From Firmicutes bacterium UBA6226 (lineage in GTDB: Bacteria; Bacillota_A; Clostridia; Peptostreptococcales; Acidaminobacteraceae), in assembly GCA_002441045.1 (NCBI GenBank), contig DJWQ01000119.1, positions 1 through 18,140 of the forward strand: a stretch of 18,140 nucleotides of DNA. Direction: 5' to 3'. A program made the position numbers and the translations under genes. The notes under the pieces were generated by a model that made no database searches, was not told the origin of the DNA, and saw only the letters and a list, made by a program, of their open reading frames with translations. Below, in pieces: positions 1 to 6,555 of this stretch (its first letter is position 1; each line of letters opens with the position of its first letter).

Positions 1-338
1 AGCTCGAAATTACTGATCCCTGAAGTGTGCGTTAAAATTTGATGGATGCTAATCTGGTTGCCATTGGGATAATCGGGAATAAAACGGTCAATAGTATCCT
101 CAAGCGTTAGTATTTTACGCTCACAAAGCTGAAGGATAGCCGTTGCTGTCAGTTGTTTGGTAATAGACGCAATCCTAAAAACTGTGTTTGAAGTAATTGG
201 TACATCGTGTTCAAAATCTGCCATCCCATAGCCTTTTGAAAACAAGACTTCTCGTTTATTTGCTATGGATACACCACCATTATACGCAATCTTCTCTAAA
301 AAAGCTTCAACCCTTTTAACCTTCTCCAAAATAGACAT
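1..338 (-). CDS. Serine hydrolase, beta-lactamase/transpeptidase-like (partial, C-terminus beyond window)
   Basis: An open frame starts at an ATG at 338, preceded by the ribosome binding site GAAAGGAGAGG, and runs off the left edge after about 112 codons. The translation begins MSILEKVKRVEAF and contains the active-site SxxK motif as SITK at residues 58-61, inside FRIASITKQLTA. A later stretch, HQILTHTSGI, is typical of the class C beta-lactamase/DD-peptidase family (Beta-lactamase domain). No signal peptide is visible, so the protein is probably cytoplasmic or exported by another route. The YxN and HTG/KTG motifs would lie in the missing part. Family members hydrolyse esters, amides or D-Ala peptides, and the substrate cannot be predicted. 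It is transcribed away from a second serine hydrolase of the same broad family that starts at 1220. Confidence 0.85.
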   Translation of the reverse strand, partial: MSILEKVKRVEAFLEKIAYNGGVSIANKREVLFSKGYGMADFEHDVPITSNTVFRIASITKQLTATAILQLCERKILTLEDTIDRFIPDYPNGNQISIHQILTHTSGISNFE

Positions 339-493
339 ACACCTCTCCTTTCAGCCATAACCTCTTAATTTAATTCTACGCTTTTAATCCTATGGTTAAC
401 CAAAAACTTTATGTATGGATTGACATTCACAAAGCATCTATCCCCTTCTAAACTAATTCTTATTTTATTCTAAATTAATTGCAATATTTTGAG

Positions 494-542
494 TTCATAA
501 TCGTCTTATCTAAAACAACAAAAGGAGCAAGACGATTATGAA
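494..542 (+). promoter_or_regulatory. 14-bp perfect inverted repeat enclosing the RBS and start codon of the DUF4386 gene
   Basis: TTCATAATCGTCTT at 494-507 is the exact reverse complement of AAGACGATTATGAA at 529-542. The second arm contains the ATG at 538-540, and the 21-base loop contains the Shine-Dalgarno AAAGGAG (521-527). In mRNA the start codon would be paired in the stem while the ribosome binding site stays in the loop. The repeat could act as a translational switch or as a DNA operator for a dimeric repressor. The sequence is seen directly; the role is inference. No convincing sigma-A promoter was found upstream: a TTGACA at 420-425 lacks a matching -10. Confidence 0.6.
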
Positions 543-1233
543 TATAAGTAAAAGAGTTGCATTTACACTTGGTATCTTATTTTTATTCCATTATATATTT
601 GGAATATTTAGTTCAGTCCCCGCTTTAGAAAAGTCAGACTATCTGCAAAAACTCTCAAGTATCGAAACACAAGTATTGATCGCCGTATTTTGTCAGGCTG
701 CTATGGCAATTGGCTATGTTTGGATGTCTGTTTTGTTTTATCCGCTACTCAAAAGATTCAACAAGACTCTAGCCATTGGCTATTTTGGTTTTAGAATTAT
801 TGGAGCCGCATTCCTATTTGCTGGAATCGCTTCACTTCTACTCTTACTTTGGTTAAGTCAAAGCTACATCGTAGCTAGTACTTCTGATATAAGCTACTTT
901 ACTATCATTTCTGAGATATTACGTAGAGGCAGAGACATTCTTAACCATGTCGCAATGATTCTTCCTTGGAGTATTGGTGGCATAATTCTATATTACGGTT
1001 TATCAAAAGTAAGTTTGATACCTAACTGGTTATCTAAATGGGGAATACTCGGCTCAGCATTTACATTAATAGCGACTTTATTGCTAATGTTGAATGTCAT
1101 TGAGCTCACTCAACCCATCTACTTCATTCTAAATACCCCGATCGCATTAGGTGACTTAGTACTAGGGATTCTTTTGATAAAAAAAGGCTTAAGCACAAAA
1201 AGAAAGGAGATGCCCGATTATGATTTTTCTTGA
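538..1233 (+). CDS. DUF4386 family integral membrane protein
   Basis: This 231-residue, very hydrophobic protein has about six predicted membrane helices. The first follows directly on MNISKRVAFTLG, and others lie near residues 45-70, 80-106, 135-155, 165-187 and 195-215. Length, layout and the conserved feel of segments such as GYFGFRIIGAAFLFAG fit DUF4386, a family of small membrane proteins of unknown function common in Bacillota and Bacteroidota. The start at 538 is set by AAAGGAG ten bases upstream. Its start codon lies in one arm of a perfect inverted repeat. The 3' end overlaps the next gene by 14 bases, so the two are probably translated together. No catalytic motif is visible and no function can be assigned. 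Confidence 0.8.
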   Translation: MNISKRVAFTLGILFLFHYIFGIFSSVPALEKSDYLQKLSSIETQVLIAVFCQAAMAIGYVWMSVLFYPLLKRFNKTLAIGYFGFRIIGAAFLFAGIASLLLLLWLSQSYIVASTSDISYFTIISEILRRGRDILNHVAMILPWSIGGIILYYGLSKVSLIPNWLSKWGILGSAFTLIATLLLMLNVIELTQPIYFILNTPIALGDLVLGILLIKKGLSTKRKEMPDYDFS

Positions 1234-2245
1234 TGATAGAACACTAGATGAGGACCAGCTCACCCTTGAAATTGAAAAAATAATCTCTAAACACCAAATC
1301 CCTTCAGTATCGATAGCCATCATTAATGATAATGAGATGGTCTATCAAAAAGCTCTAGGCGTTTCAAATTTAGTAACTCAAATGCCCGTTAACAGTCAAA
1401 GTATCTATGAAGCGGCATCTCTTTCAAAACCCATATTTGCATACTTTGTTTTGAAACTAATTGAAGAAGGACTGTTATCACTGGATCAACCATTACACGA
1501 TATTTTGCCTCACACGTACATTTCTTCAGAATCAAAGGACGAATATAAGTTGATCACTGCACGAATGGTACTTTCACATCAAACAGGATTTCCTAATCAT
1601 GCATTAGGAGAAAAGATAAAGCTTGCTTTTAAGCCTGGAACTGATTTTATGTACTCCGGAGAAGGTTATCAGTACTTGGCAAATGTAGTCGCTAAACTTA
1701 AAGGCATTGATTGTGGGCCGGAGATGAATACTTTATTTCAAGACAAAGTTACAAAACCTCTAGGAATGAATAAAACCACATTTGTATGGAATGAACAACT
1801 CGAAACGTATAAAGTTTATGGACATGACATCGATGGTCAACCTACTCAAAATAAACCCAGTCAGAAAGGCTCGAATGGCAATACCTTTAATGCCTATTCA
1901 AGTTTACATTGTGAAGCTTCTGATTATGCAAAATTTATTATTGCAATGCTTAAACGAGAGGGGTTAAAATCTATTACATTTGATGAGATGCTAAAAGAAC
2001 AGACTGCATTCACTGAAGAGAACCCGCTAAAAAAGGAAATGGGACAAACCGGTTGGGGCTTAGGGTTTACACAAAAGCGAACCTCTAAATATACCATGCA
2101 TTTTCATACAGGTAACAATCACGACTTCCAATCTTATGCACTATTTGTTCCAGAAAAGCAATACGGTTTGGTCGCCTTTATAAATAGTGGACAAATGGTT
2201 CCATTCTTGGAAAGCCTATCAAAAATCATCGGTCCACAGTTTTAA
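1220..2245 (+). CDS. Serine hydrolase, class C beta-lactamase-like
   Basis: A 341-residue protein with the full set of motifs of the Beta-lactamase (class C/DD-peptidase) fold. SxxK is S67-L-S-K70 in YEAASLSKPIF, the second motif is Y145-S-G147 in FMYSGEGYQYL, and H296-T-G298 stands for the KTG box. The usual YxN asparagine is glycine here; as I recall, YSGEGY variants are common in this subfamily and need not mean loss of activity. There is no signal peptide or lipobox, so the enzyme is probably cytoplasmic. Such proteins are often esterases or peptidases rather than true beta-lactamases, and resistance should not be inferred. The start ATG follows GAAAGGAGA and overlaps the DUF4386 gene, pointing to co-translation with that membrane protein. 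Confidence 0.85.
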   Translation: MIFLDDRTLDEDQLTLEIEKIISKHQIPSVSIAIINDNEMVYQKALGVSNLVTQMPVNSQSIYEAASLSKPIFAYFVLKLIEEGLLSLDQPLHDILPHTYISSESKDEYKLITARMVLSHQTGFPNHALGEKIKLAFKPGTDFMYSGEGYQYLANVVAKLKGIDCGPEMNTLFQDKVTKPLGMNKTTFVWNEQLETYKVYGHDIDGQPTQNKPSQKGSNGNTFNAYSSLHCEASDYAKFIIAMLKREGLKSITFDEMLKEQTAFTEENPLKKEMGQTGWGLGFTQKRTSKYTMHFHTGNNHDFQSYALFVPEKQYGLVAFINSGQMVPFLESLSKIIGPQF

Positions 2246-2316
2246 CATAGAGACCGCTTGGGTAGAAAGGACATGAGGATTATGATGAGCAATGGAAGCT
2301 AACAGAGGTGATGCTA

Positions 2317-2832
2317 TTGATTAAAGATGTTTTAGCACGACATTTTGAAAAAAATACCCTTATCTTTAGGCGCTATCTAAAGCGTAAGTTTAATGCGCTT
2401 AACGATTATGATGTTGAGGATGTTATTCAGCAAACTTTCATAAACATAATGGGTAGAGGAAATGATTTCATCGATATTAAAAACATAACTGCCTATACCT
2501 ATTCAGCACTTCAAAACACAGCGAAGGATTATTTTAAAAAGCAAAGTCGCGTTGAGCTCTGGGAGACACTACCAGATGAAGAGCAAGGCACATCACTCGA
2601 GTATGACATCATGAACCAAGAGATGAATGAAATGCTTATCTCAGCTATAAACTCACTTGAGGAAAACTTAAAATTCGTCTTTGTGGAAACCATGATTAAA
2701 GGTAGAAGTTATAACGAACTTGTCGAGGAGACTGGAGAAAAGCTAGGCACCTTATTATCAAGAAATAGCCGTGCCAAAAAAAAGCTTAAAGAAGCTTTAC
2801 AAGAATATATGGGAGGAACTGATCATGATTAA
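2317..2832 (+). CDS. ECF-like RNA polymerase sigma factor (sigma-70 family)
   Basis: A protein of about 171 residues with the two-domain layout of group 4 sigma factors. A region 2-like part (residues about 12-76) contains DVEDVIQQTFINIM and a segment with TAYTYSALQNTAKDYFKK. After an acidic linker comes a region 4-like helix-turn-helix (about 105-165) with LVEETGEKLGTLLSR followed by a lysine-rich helix. I chose the TTG at 2317 because AGAGGTGATG at 2304-2313 is an excellent Shine-Dalgarno for it. The in-frame GTG at 2308 and ATG at 2311 lie inside that site. The gene overlaps the next one by 8 bases. The partner gene encodes a small membrane protein, as expected for a sigma/regulator pair. 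Target promoters are unknown. Confidence 0.85.
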   Translation: MIKDVLARHFEKNTLIFRRYLKRKFNALNDYDVEDVIQQTFINIMGRGNDFIDIKNITAYTYSALQNTAKDYFKKQSRVELWETLPDEEQGTSLEYDIMNQEMNEMLISAINSLEENLKFVFVETMIKGRSYNELVEETGEKLGTLLSRNSRAKKKLKEALQEYMGGTDHD

Positions 2833-3199
2833 AAATTATATTCCGAAAAAAAATAAACTACTCAAAGGGATTGGGTTTGTCATCATATTCGTTGTCATCG
2901 TAATGGGTATAGGGTTGATCGTTAATCTATTATGGAACTGGTTAATGCCCGAAATATTCAATCTTTCAAGAATTTCTTACATTCAAGCATTAGGACTCTT
3001 GGTGCTCTCCAAGATCTTGTTTGGTAGTATTGGAAGTGATAATACGAACAAGAAAGAAGAACCCGTTATGATAAAAAGCACACCTGCATCTTATGAAGAG
3101 CGACTCTATGAAGAATGGTGGCAAAAATCTGGGGAGCAAAGTTTTGAAAGTTATTTAAATCAAAATAATACTGAGGAGAAAACCATTGAAGGACAATAG
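2825..3199 (+). CDS. Small two-helix membrane protein, probable sigma-factor regulator
   Basis: A 124-residue protein from the ATG at 2825, supported by GGGAGGA about eight bases upstream; a longer frame upstream is only the overlap with the sigma gene. It has a basic N-terminus (KNYIPKKNKLLKG), a first helix at about 13-37, the conserved-looking segment LLWNWLMPEIF (36-45), a second helix at about 50-68 (YIQALGLLVLSKILFG), and a charged cytoplasmic or external tail with YEERLYEEWWQKSGEQSF. From memory, proteins with this LWNWLMP...QALGLLLLSKLLFGG pattern are widespread next to ECF sigma genes. Position, overlap with the sigma gene and membrane topology suggest an anti-sigma-like or sensor role. 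That role is inference; no classic zinc-binding anti-sigma motif is present. Confidence 0.8.
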   Translation: MIKNYIPKKNKLLKGIGFVIIFVVIVMGIGLIVNLLWNWLMPEIFNLSRISYIQALGLLVLSKILFGSIGSDNTNKKEEPVMIKSTPASYEERLYEEWWQKSGEQSFESYLNQNNTEEKTIEGQ

Positions 3200-3809
3200 A
3201 AAATTCTGGGATAAAGCTGCCAAAAGCTATGATAAGAATGAAGAAAAGGACAAAAGCGTTTACGAAAATTTGTTTCATACCATTAAAAATTATTTAAATA
3301 ACGATGATTACATGCTTGATATAGGCTGTGGAACAGGTGTTTTACACGACAAAATATCACCTCATGTTATGAGCATCACTGGGATTGATTATTCTGAAAA
3401 AATGATAGCCATCGCAAAAGAAAAGGCTACTCAAAATACACTTAATAATGTCGAGTACCTATGCGAGTCTTTGGATCAGATCACTTTAAGAGAAAAAAAA
3501 TTCAATCTTGTTACTGCTTTTTATCTTTTACATCTACTGCCTCACTTAGAGGATGAGCTAAAATACATCCACGAAATGCTAAACCCTAATGACATCTTTA
3601 TCTCAGTTACGCCTTGCCTAAAAAAGTCCCATTTATTAGGGGCTTTTCTAAGTTTTTCAAGCTCTATTGGACTCACTCCGGAACTTAAGAAGTATCAGTA
3701 TGAGGATTTGGTCGATCGAATGGAAAAAACTGGTTTTAAAATTATTGAGGTTAATCCAATACGAAAAAGCACTCATGAATACTTGATTGTTGCACGAAAA
3801 ATCAATTAA
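3186..3809 (+). CDS. Class I SAM-dependent methyltransferase
   Basis: A 207-residue Rossmann-fold methyltransferase. Motif I is LDIGCGTG at residues 44-51, the acidic residue binding the SAM ribose is in GIDYSEKM (D68), and later parts fit the Methyltransf_11/25 type (FNLVTAFYLLHLLPH, then a C-terminal strand with EYLIVARK). The start is a TTG at 3186 with GAGGAG seven bases upstream. It overlaps the small membrane protein gene by 14 bases, so the gene is coupled to the sigma-factor unit. The substrate is unknown; small molecules are the usual targets of this subtype. The stop codon overlaps the end of the convergent lipoprotein gene, leaving no room for an intergenic terminator. Confidence 0.9.
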   Translation: MKDNRKFWDKAAKSYDKNEEKDKSVYENLFHTIKNYLNNDDYMLDIGCGTGVLHDKISPHVMSITGIDYSEKMIAIAKEKATQNTLNNVEYLCESLDQITLREKKFNLVTAFYLLHLLPHLEDELKYIHEMLNPNDIFISVTPCLKKSHLLGAFLSFSSSIGLTPELKKYQYEDLVDRMEKTGFKIIEVNPIRKSTHEYLIVARKIN

Positions 3810-4449
3810 AAGTCATTTTGAACTTGTTCTCATAAGAATCCCAAAAAAGCGAATTTTGATACGTATAAACCGGTTCATAATCTGCATAACTCAGTTCAAA
3901 GACTTGAAGGATATCATTACTAAAAATGAAAGCTGCATTTCGTTCAAAATCATTTTCAGATATGCTCTTGCTTTCAAATTTTCCTGTACTTAAATCATAC
4001 CGTTCAATCCCATATACTGTTTCGCCTTGATAGGTAGTGCTGCCAATATAGAGAATCTCATTTCTAAGATCATTCCGCTGCATCAGATGCAGCTCTACGT
4101 GATCTGCAACAAATGTATGCTGTAGTTTTACTTTAAATGTTTTCGCATCACAAATTAAAACGAGCGTCCTATCTAAACCACCCGCGTGAGGCACATCTAG
4201 AAACTTAAAAATTACTAAGACCTCTTCTAATCCCACTTCAGTAAATGCACCAAACTGTACAGAATCGAGTTCTATTAATTGGCTCAAGTCTGTATCCATC
4301 ATCATTTCTAGATAATCTTCTTGACTTCTATCCACTTGATTGAAAAGGGTAGTCTCTAAATCAATCGAGTTTTTTGTGTTAGGCGTACATGCTGTTAAAA
4401 ACAAACCAAATAAAATTACTCCCAAACTAAACTTTATGTATTTAATCAT
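3802..4449 (-). CDS. Putative lipoprotein of unknown function
   Basis: A 215-residue protein with a lipoprotein signal: MIKYIKFSLG, a hydrophobic core, then the lipobox LTAC with Cys21 as the lipidated residue, followed by TPNTKNS. The mature part is acidic, has no motif I recognise and should sit on the outer face of the membrane. I chose the ATG at 4449 because GAAGGGAG (4463-4456) is best spaced for it; the adjacent ATG at 4452 is also possible, and a longer frame to 4512 lies upstream of this site and within the promoter. A good sigma-A promoter lies 30-60 bases upstream. The 3' end overlaps the methyltransferase gene by 8 bases in the opposite direction. Confidence 0.75.
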   Translation of the reverse strand: MIKYIKFSLGVILFGLFLTACTPNTKNSIDLETTLFNQVDRSQEDYLEMMMDTDLSQLIELDSVQFGAFTEVGLEEVLVIFKFLDVPHAGGLDRTLVLICDAKTFKVKLQHTFVADHVELHLMQRNDLRNEILYIGSTTYQGETVYGIERYDLSTGKFESKSISENDFERNAAFIFSNDILQVFELSYADYEPVYTYQNSLFWDSYENKFKMTFN

Positions 4450-4479
4450 CATCGACTCCCTTCTAATAATAACAATCAT

Positions 4480-4509
4480 AATATAAAAACGCATGATTTG
4501 GATTGTCAA
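4480..4509 (-). promoter_or_regulatory. Sigma-A-type promoter of the lipoprotein gene
   Basis: On the minus strand there is a perfect -35 TTGACA (4509-4504), an 18-base spacer, and -10 TATATT (4485-4480). Transcription would start near 4473, giving a leader of about 24 bases before the ATG at 4449. This also argues against a start at 4512, which would lie upstream of the promoter. Confidence 0.65.
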
Positions 4510-4565
4510 CATTCAACTCTCCAATTAGAACTCAAAAATAAGGGTATGGATACTAATGATACTTT

Positions 4566-4595
4566 CTTACATAAATATATATCATTTTGTATATC
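4566..4595 (+). promoter_or_regulatory. Weak candidate promoter for the membrane-anchored protein at 4632
   Basis: CTTACA (4566-4571) and GTATAT (4589-4594) are 17 bases apart. Each matches the sigma-A consensus only partly, so this is a tentative placement. The region is very AT-rich and chance matches are frequent. Confidence 0.25.
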
Positions 4596-4631
4596 CAATA
4601 AAGTGTAATTATGGAAAGGGGTTGTGTTAGG

Positions 4632-5390
4632 ATGAAAAAAGCATTATTGGGGTTATTGATAATCATCATTCTAGTCGTTGGTGGTATCTATGTATTTGTC
4701 AGTACAGGTAAAAAGGTAGATGTCACTTGGACTGAGGTAGACTATGAGAGTGCTTTTGAAAAGTCACAAATCACAGTTGGAGATATTGAAGAGTTGAACC
4801 TCGTGACATTGGCAAAAGGGGATTTTACAACCTCTGGGACCCATACCATCGAGGCGTCTTTTACAAACGAGGAAATGAGTGCACTCATTGATACAGCAAA
4901 TGCAAACGGTGGTCCAATCACCGACTTTAAAGTTTCATTTAATGGCAGTAATCAAGGGGAAATGAGTTTCAGATTAACCGATGCCTTTATTGATTTCATT
5001 AAAGAGCAAAATATGGTTGAATTAGAAACTCAACGATTACTTGCTAGCATTTCACCTTTTACTTTAGCTTCCACAAGCTCTAGTATGTCAGATACGGTTA
5101 TAAAAATCATCACAAATGTCGCTGCAAATAAGCCTGTCTATGCTAAGGGGACTTTGATTCGCACGAGCTCAAATTCAATCAGTATCGACATCACCACTCT
5201 ACAAGTTGGACAGCTTCAAATGAGCGAAAGTGTCATCAGCAAGGTAGAAACAGAGGTCGTAAGATTCGTGAACGGTTTAATCACCAGCACCAATGGTTTT
5301 TCTATAGAAGAACTTCGTGTGGAAGACGGAGCTCTTTATTATAAAGGTACACTCCCAGCTGAAATACAGGGTACTAAGTTAAATCAATAA
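4632..5390 (+). CDS. Membrane-anchored extracytoplasmic protein of unknown function
   Basis: A 252-residue protein from the ATG at 4632. The sequence MKKALLGLLI and a following run of Ile/Leu/Val/Gly to about residue 24 form one uncleaved N-terminal membrane anchor; no lipobox cysteine is seen. The remainder (about 225 residues) is rich in Ser, Thr and Asn and should lie outside the cell. It alternates short hydrophobic strands with polar loops, and the C-terminal part (VGQLQMSESVIS, then IEELRVEDGALYYKGTLP) resembles the layout of YpmS-like anchored proteins, though too weakly to assign the family. The ribosome binding site AAAGGGG lies 11-12 bases before this ATG; the in-frame ATG at 4611 lies upstream of it. 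It stands alone between divergent and unrelated genes. Confidence 0.75.
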   Translation: MKKALLGLLIIIILVVGGIYVFVSTGKKVDVTWTEVDYESAFEKSQITVGDIEELNLVTLAKGDFTTSGTHTIEASFTNEEMSALIDTANANGGPITDFKVSFNGSNQGEMSFRLTDAFIDFIKEQNMVELETQRLLASISPFTLASTSSSMSDTVIKIITNVAANKPVYAKGTLIRTSSNSISIDITTLQVGQLQMSESVISKVETEVVRFVNGLITSTNGFSIEELRVEDGALYYKGTLPAEIQGTKLNQ

Positions 5391-5476
5391 CCGATAGTTA
5401 TGTTGAAAATAAGGCTTCCTAATAAAGTTACTTCTTCTAAAAAATGAAACAAGAAATTATTTTTTTTAAAAAGGTG

Positions 5477-5505
5477 TTGACATAAAATCAAACGACTGAT
5501 AACAT
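5477..5505 (+). promoter_or_regulatory. Sigma-A-type promoter of the hsmRA unit
   Basis: A perfect -35 TTGACA (5477-5482), a 17-base spacer and -10 TAACAT (5500-5505). Transcription would begin near 5512, inside the first arm of an inverted repeat, with a leader of about 45 bases before the regulator's ATG at 5556. Confidence 0.7.
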
Positions 5506-5537
5506 AGTTTGCATAGGAACTGTTTTAATGCGAACTA
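5505..5537 (+). promoter_or_regulatory. Candidate operator for the MarR-family regulator
   Basis: TAGTTTGCAT (5505-5514) and ATGCGAACTA (5528-5537) form a 10-bp inverted repeat with a single mismatch. The arm centres are about 23 bases apart, close to two helical turns. The repeat begins at the end of the -10 box and covers the expected start site, a position from which a bound MarR dimer would block transcription. Autorepression by the downstream regulator is inferred from position and symmetry. Confidence 0.55.
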
Positions 5538-5555
5538 ATTTTGAGCGGGGTAAAC

Positions 5556-6026
5556 ATGCAAAAAGAAAATCCATATGCGTTTCAAATCCTTCAGCAAATC
5601 CGAGAGCTCTACGGGCAAATCAACTTAAGCTTCTCACATAGTGACCAGCCAACATCTGAAGATACAAAGGGCATCGTCAGTCATTTGACACCGCAACAGC
5701 TATTGGTTGTGAAGCTAATTGGACACGATGGTCAAACGACCATTTCATCGCTTTGTCAGCAAATGTCCCTTTCTAAGGGAACCGTTTCTGGCATCGTCAG
5801 TCGGATGGTTGCGATGGATATTTTAGAAAAGCATCACGACACAGAAGATCGAAGAACCATTTGGATTCGTTTTAGTCCATCGGGGAAAGAACTTGCTAAA
5901 CACTTTCGATCACATATGTCAGATGTTTTAGACGCTCTCGTTCAAGATTTCACACTAGAAGAACAAGCCACATTATCACATGATTTAAATCGATTGATCC
6001 AATCGATTAAACAGAAGAAGGAGTAA
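5556..6026 (+). CDS. hsmR: MarR-family transcriptional regulator, probable HsmR (heme-responsive)
   Basis: A 156-residue winged helix-turn-helix regulator. The DNA-binding part runs from about residue 44 (LTPQQLLVVKLIG) through the recognition helix in SLSKGTVSGIVSRMV (71-85) to the wing with DTEDRRTIWIRF (95-106), and is flanked by N- and C-terminal helices that would make the dimer. The ATG at 5556 is chosen over a TTG at 5541 because GCGGGG sits just before it. The gene lies four bases ahead of an HsmA-family membrane protein. In C. difficile the equivalent pair, hsmR-hsmA, senses heme and protects against heme and oxidative stress. Assignment rests on family and neighbour; no heme-binding motif is obvious in this protein. 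Confidence 0.8.
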   Translation: MQKENPYAFQILQQIRELYGQINLSFSHSDQPTSEDTKGIVSHLTPQQLLVVKLIGHDGQTTISSLCQQMSLSKGTVSGIVSRMVAMDILEKHHDTEDRRTIWIRFSPSGKELAKHFRSHMSDVLDALVQDFTLEEQATLSHDLNRLIQSIKQKKE

Positions 6027-6030
6027 TTTT

Positions 6031-6417
6031 ATGGAACCAAAATTAATTTTAGCAATCGTTATGATTTCATCAGCACTTGTATTTTACACTTGGGGCGTTT
6101 GGGCGGAACACAGAAAAGGTCGCCTTGAACCTAAGCACCTAATACTTTTCCTCATCGGTCTATTCTTTGATACTTCTGGCACGCTTACAATGAGTGTTAT
6201 CGCAAAAGGCAGTGACACCATTATCACAGGTATTAACTGGCATGCGATTACAGGTGGTCTCGCGATTGGCCTGATGTTAGTGCACGCACTTTGGGCAGCC
6301 CTCGTACTCAAGAAAAAAGACGAAAACTCACAAGCGTCCTTCCATAAATTTAGCCTTATGGTTTGGTTAATCTGGTTAATTCCTTATGTTAGCGGTGCAT
6401 TCGTCGCAATGCGATAA
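6031..6417 (+). CDS. hsmA: HsmA-family (TIGR03987) four-helix membrane protein, probable heme-binding
   Basis: A 128-residue membrane protein with four helices at about 4-24, 36-56, 70-93 and 107-126. Sequence features such as FYTWGVWAEHRKG, LFFDTSGT and NWHAITGGLAIGLMLVHALWA fit the TIGR03987/HsmA family. HsmA of C. difficile is reported to bind heme and lower oxidative stress. Histidines at 27, 36, 71, 85 and 105 are possible heme ligands. His71 and His85 lie 14 residues apart on the third helix, as the paired ligands of cytochrome b proteins do. AAGGAG seven bases upstream sets the start, and the gene begins four bases after hsmR. A strong terminator follows, so the unit ends here. Confidence 0.82.
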   Translation: MEPKLILAIVMISSALVFYTWGVWAEHRKGRLEPKHLILFLIGLFFDTSGTLTMSVIAKGSDTIITGINWHAITGGLAIGLMLVHALWAALVLKKKDENSQASFHKFSLMVWLIWLIPYVSGAFVAMR

Positions 6418-6432
6418 TCCGAAAATAAAATT

Positions 6433-6471
6433 AAGCTGAAGTCTTTATAATCTTAGACTTCAGCTTTTTTT
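6433..6471 (+). terminator. Rho-independent terminator after hsmA
   Basis: AAGCTGAAGTCT (6433-6444) pairs perfectly with AGACTTCAGCTT (6455-6466) around a 10-base loop, and the stem runs into a T tract to 6471. It starts 16 bases after the hsmA stop codon. The minus-strand version has only a broken T tract, so it may also weakly stop the asparaginase transcript coming from the other side. Confidence 0.9.
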
Positions 6472-6511
6472 ATATTTCGGCACTATTAATTTTTTTCAAC
6501 TTAATTGCTTT

Positions 6512-6542
6512 TCTCAATTTATTGCATCTCTCAATTTATTGC
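6512..6542. repeat. Short direct repeat, 14 bases twice with period 17
   Basis: TCTCAATTTATTGC occurs at 6512-6525 and again at 6529-6542, within a T-rich spacer between the hsmA terminator and the end of the asparaginase gene. A third degenerate version (CCTAAATTGATTAC) follows. It looks like local slippage duplication, with no visible function. Confidence 0.6.
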
Positions 6543-6555
6543 TTTCCTAAATTGA

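Noticed and set aside
403..417. AAACTTTATGTAT occurs upstream of 538, near 4430 and near 8160
   Set aside because: One copy is inside the coding start of the lipoprotein and the word is AT-rich; the three sites share no position relative to genes, so chance is the simplest explanation.
420..425. TTGACA as a -35 box for the DUF4386 gene
   Set aside because: No -10-like hexamer lies 16-18 bases downstream (CCCTTC at 17).
1220..2245. Antibiotic-resistance beta-lactamase
   Set aside because: The motifs are of the broad class C/DD-peptidase fold with no signal peptide and a YSG second motif. Such housekeeping hydrolases are common and resistance cannot be inferred.
5395..5470. T-rich stretch after the 4632-5390 gene considered as a terminator
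   Set aside because: There is a T tract near 5459-5467, but no stem longer than about five imperfect pairs precedes it.
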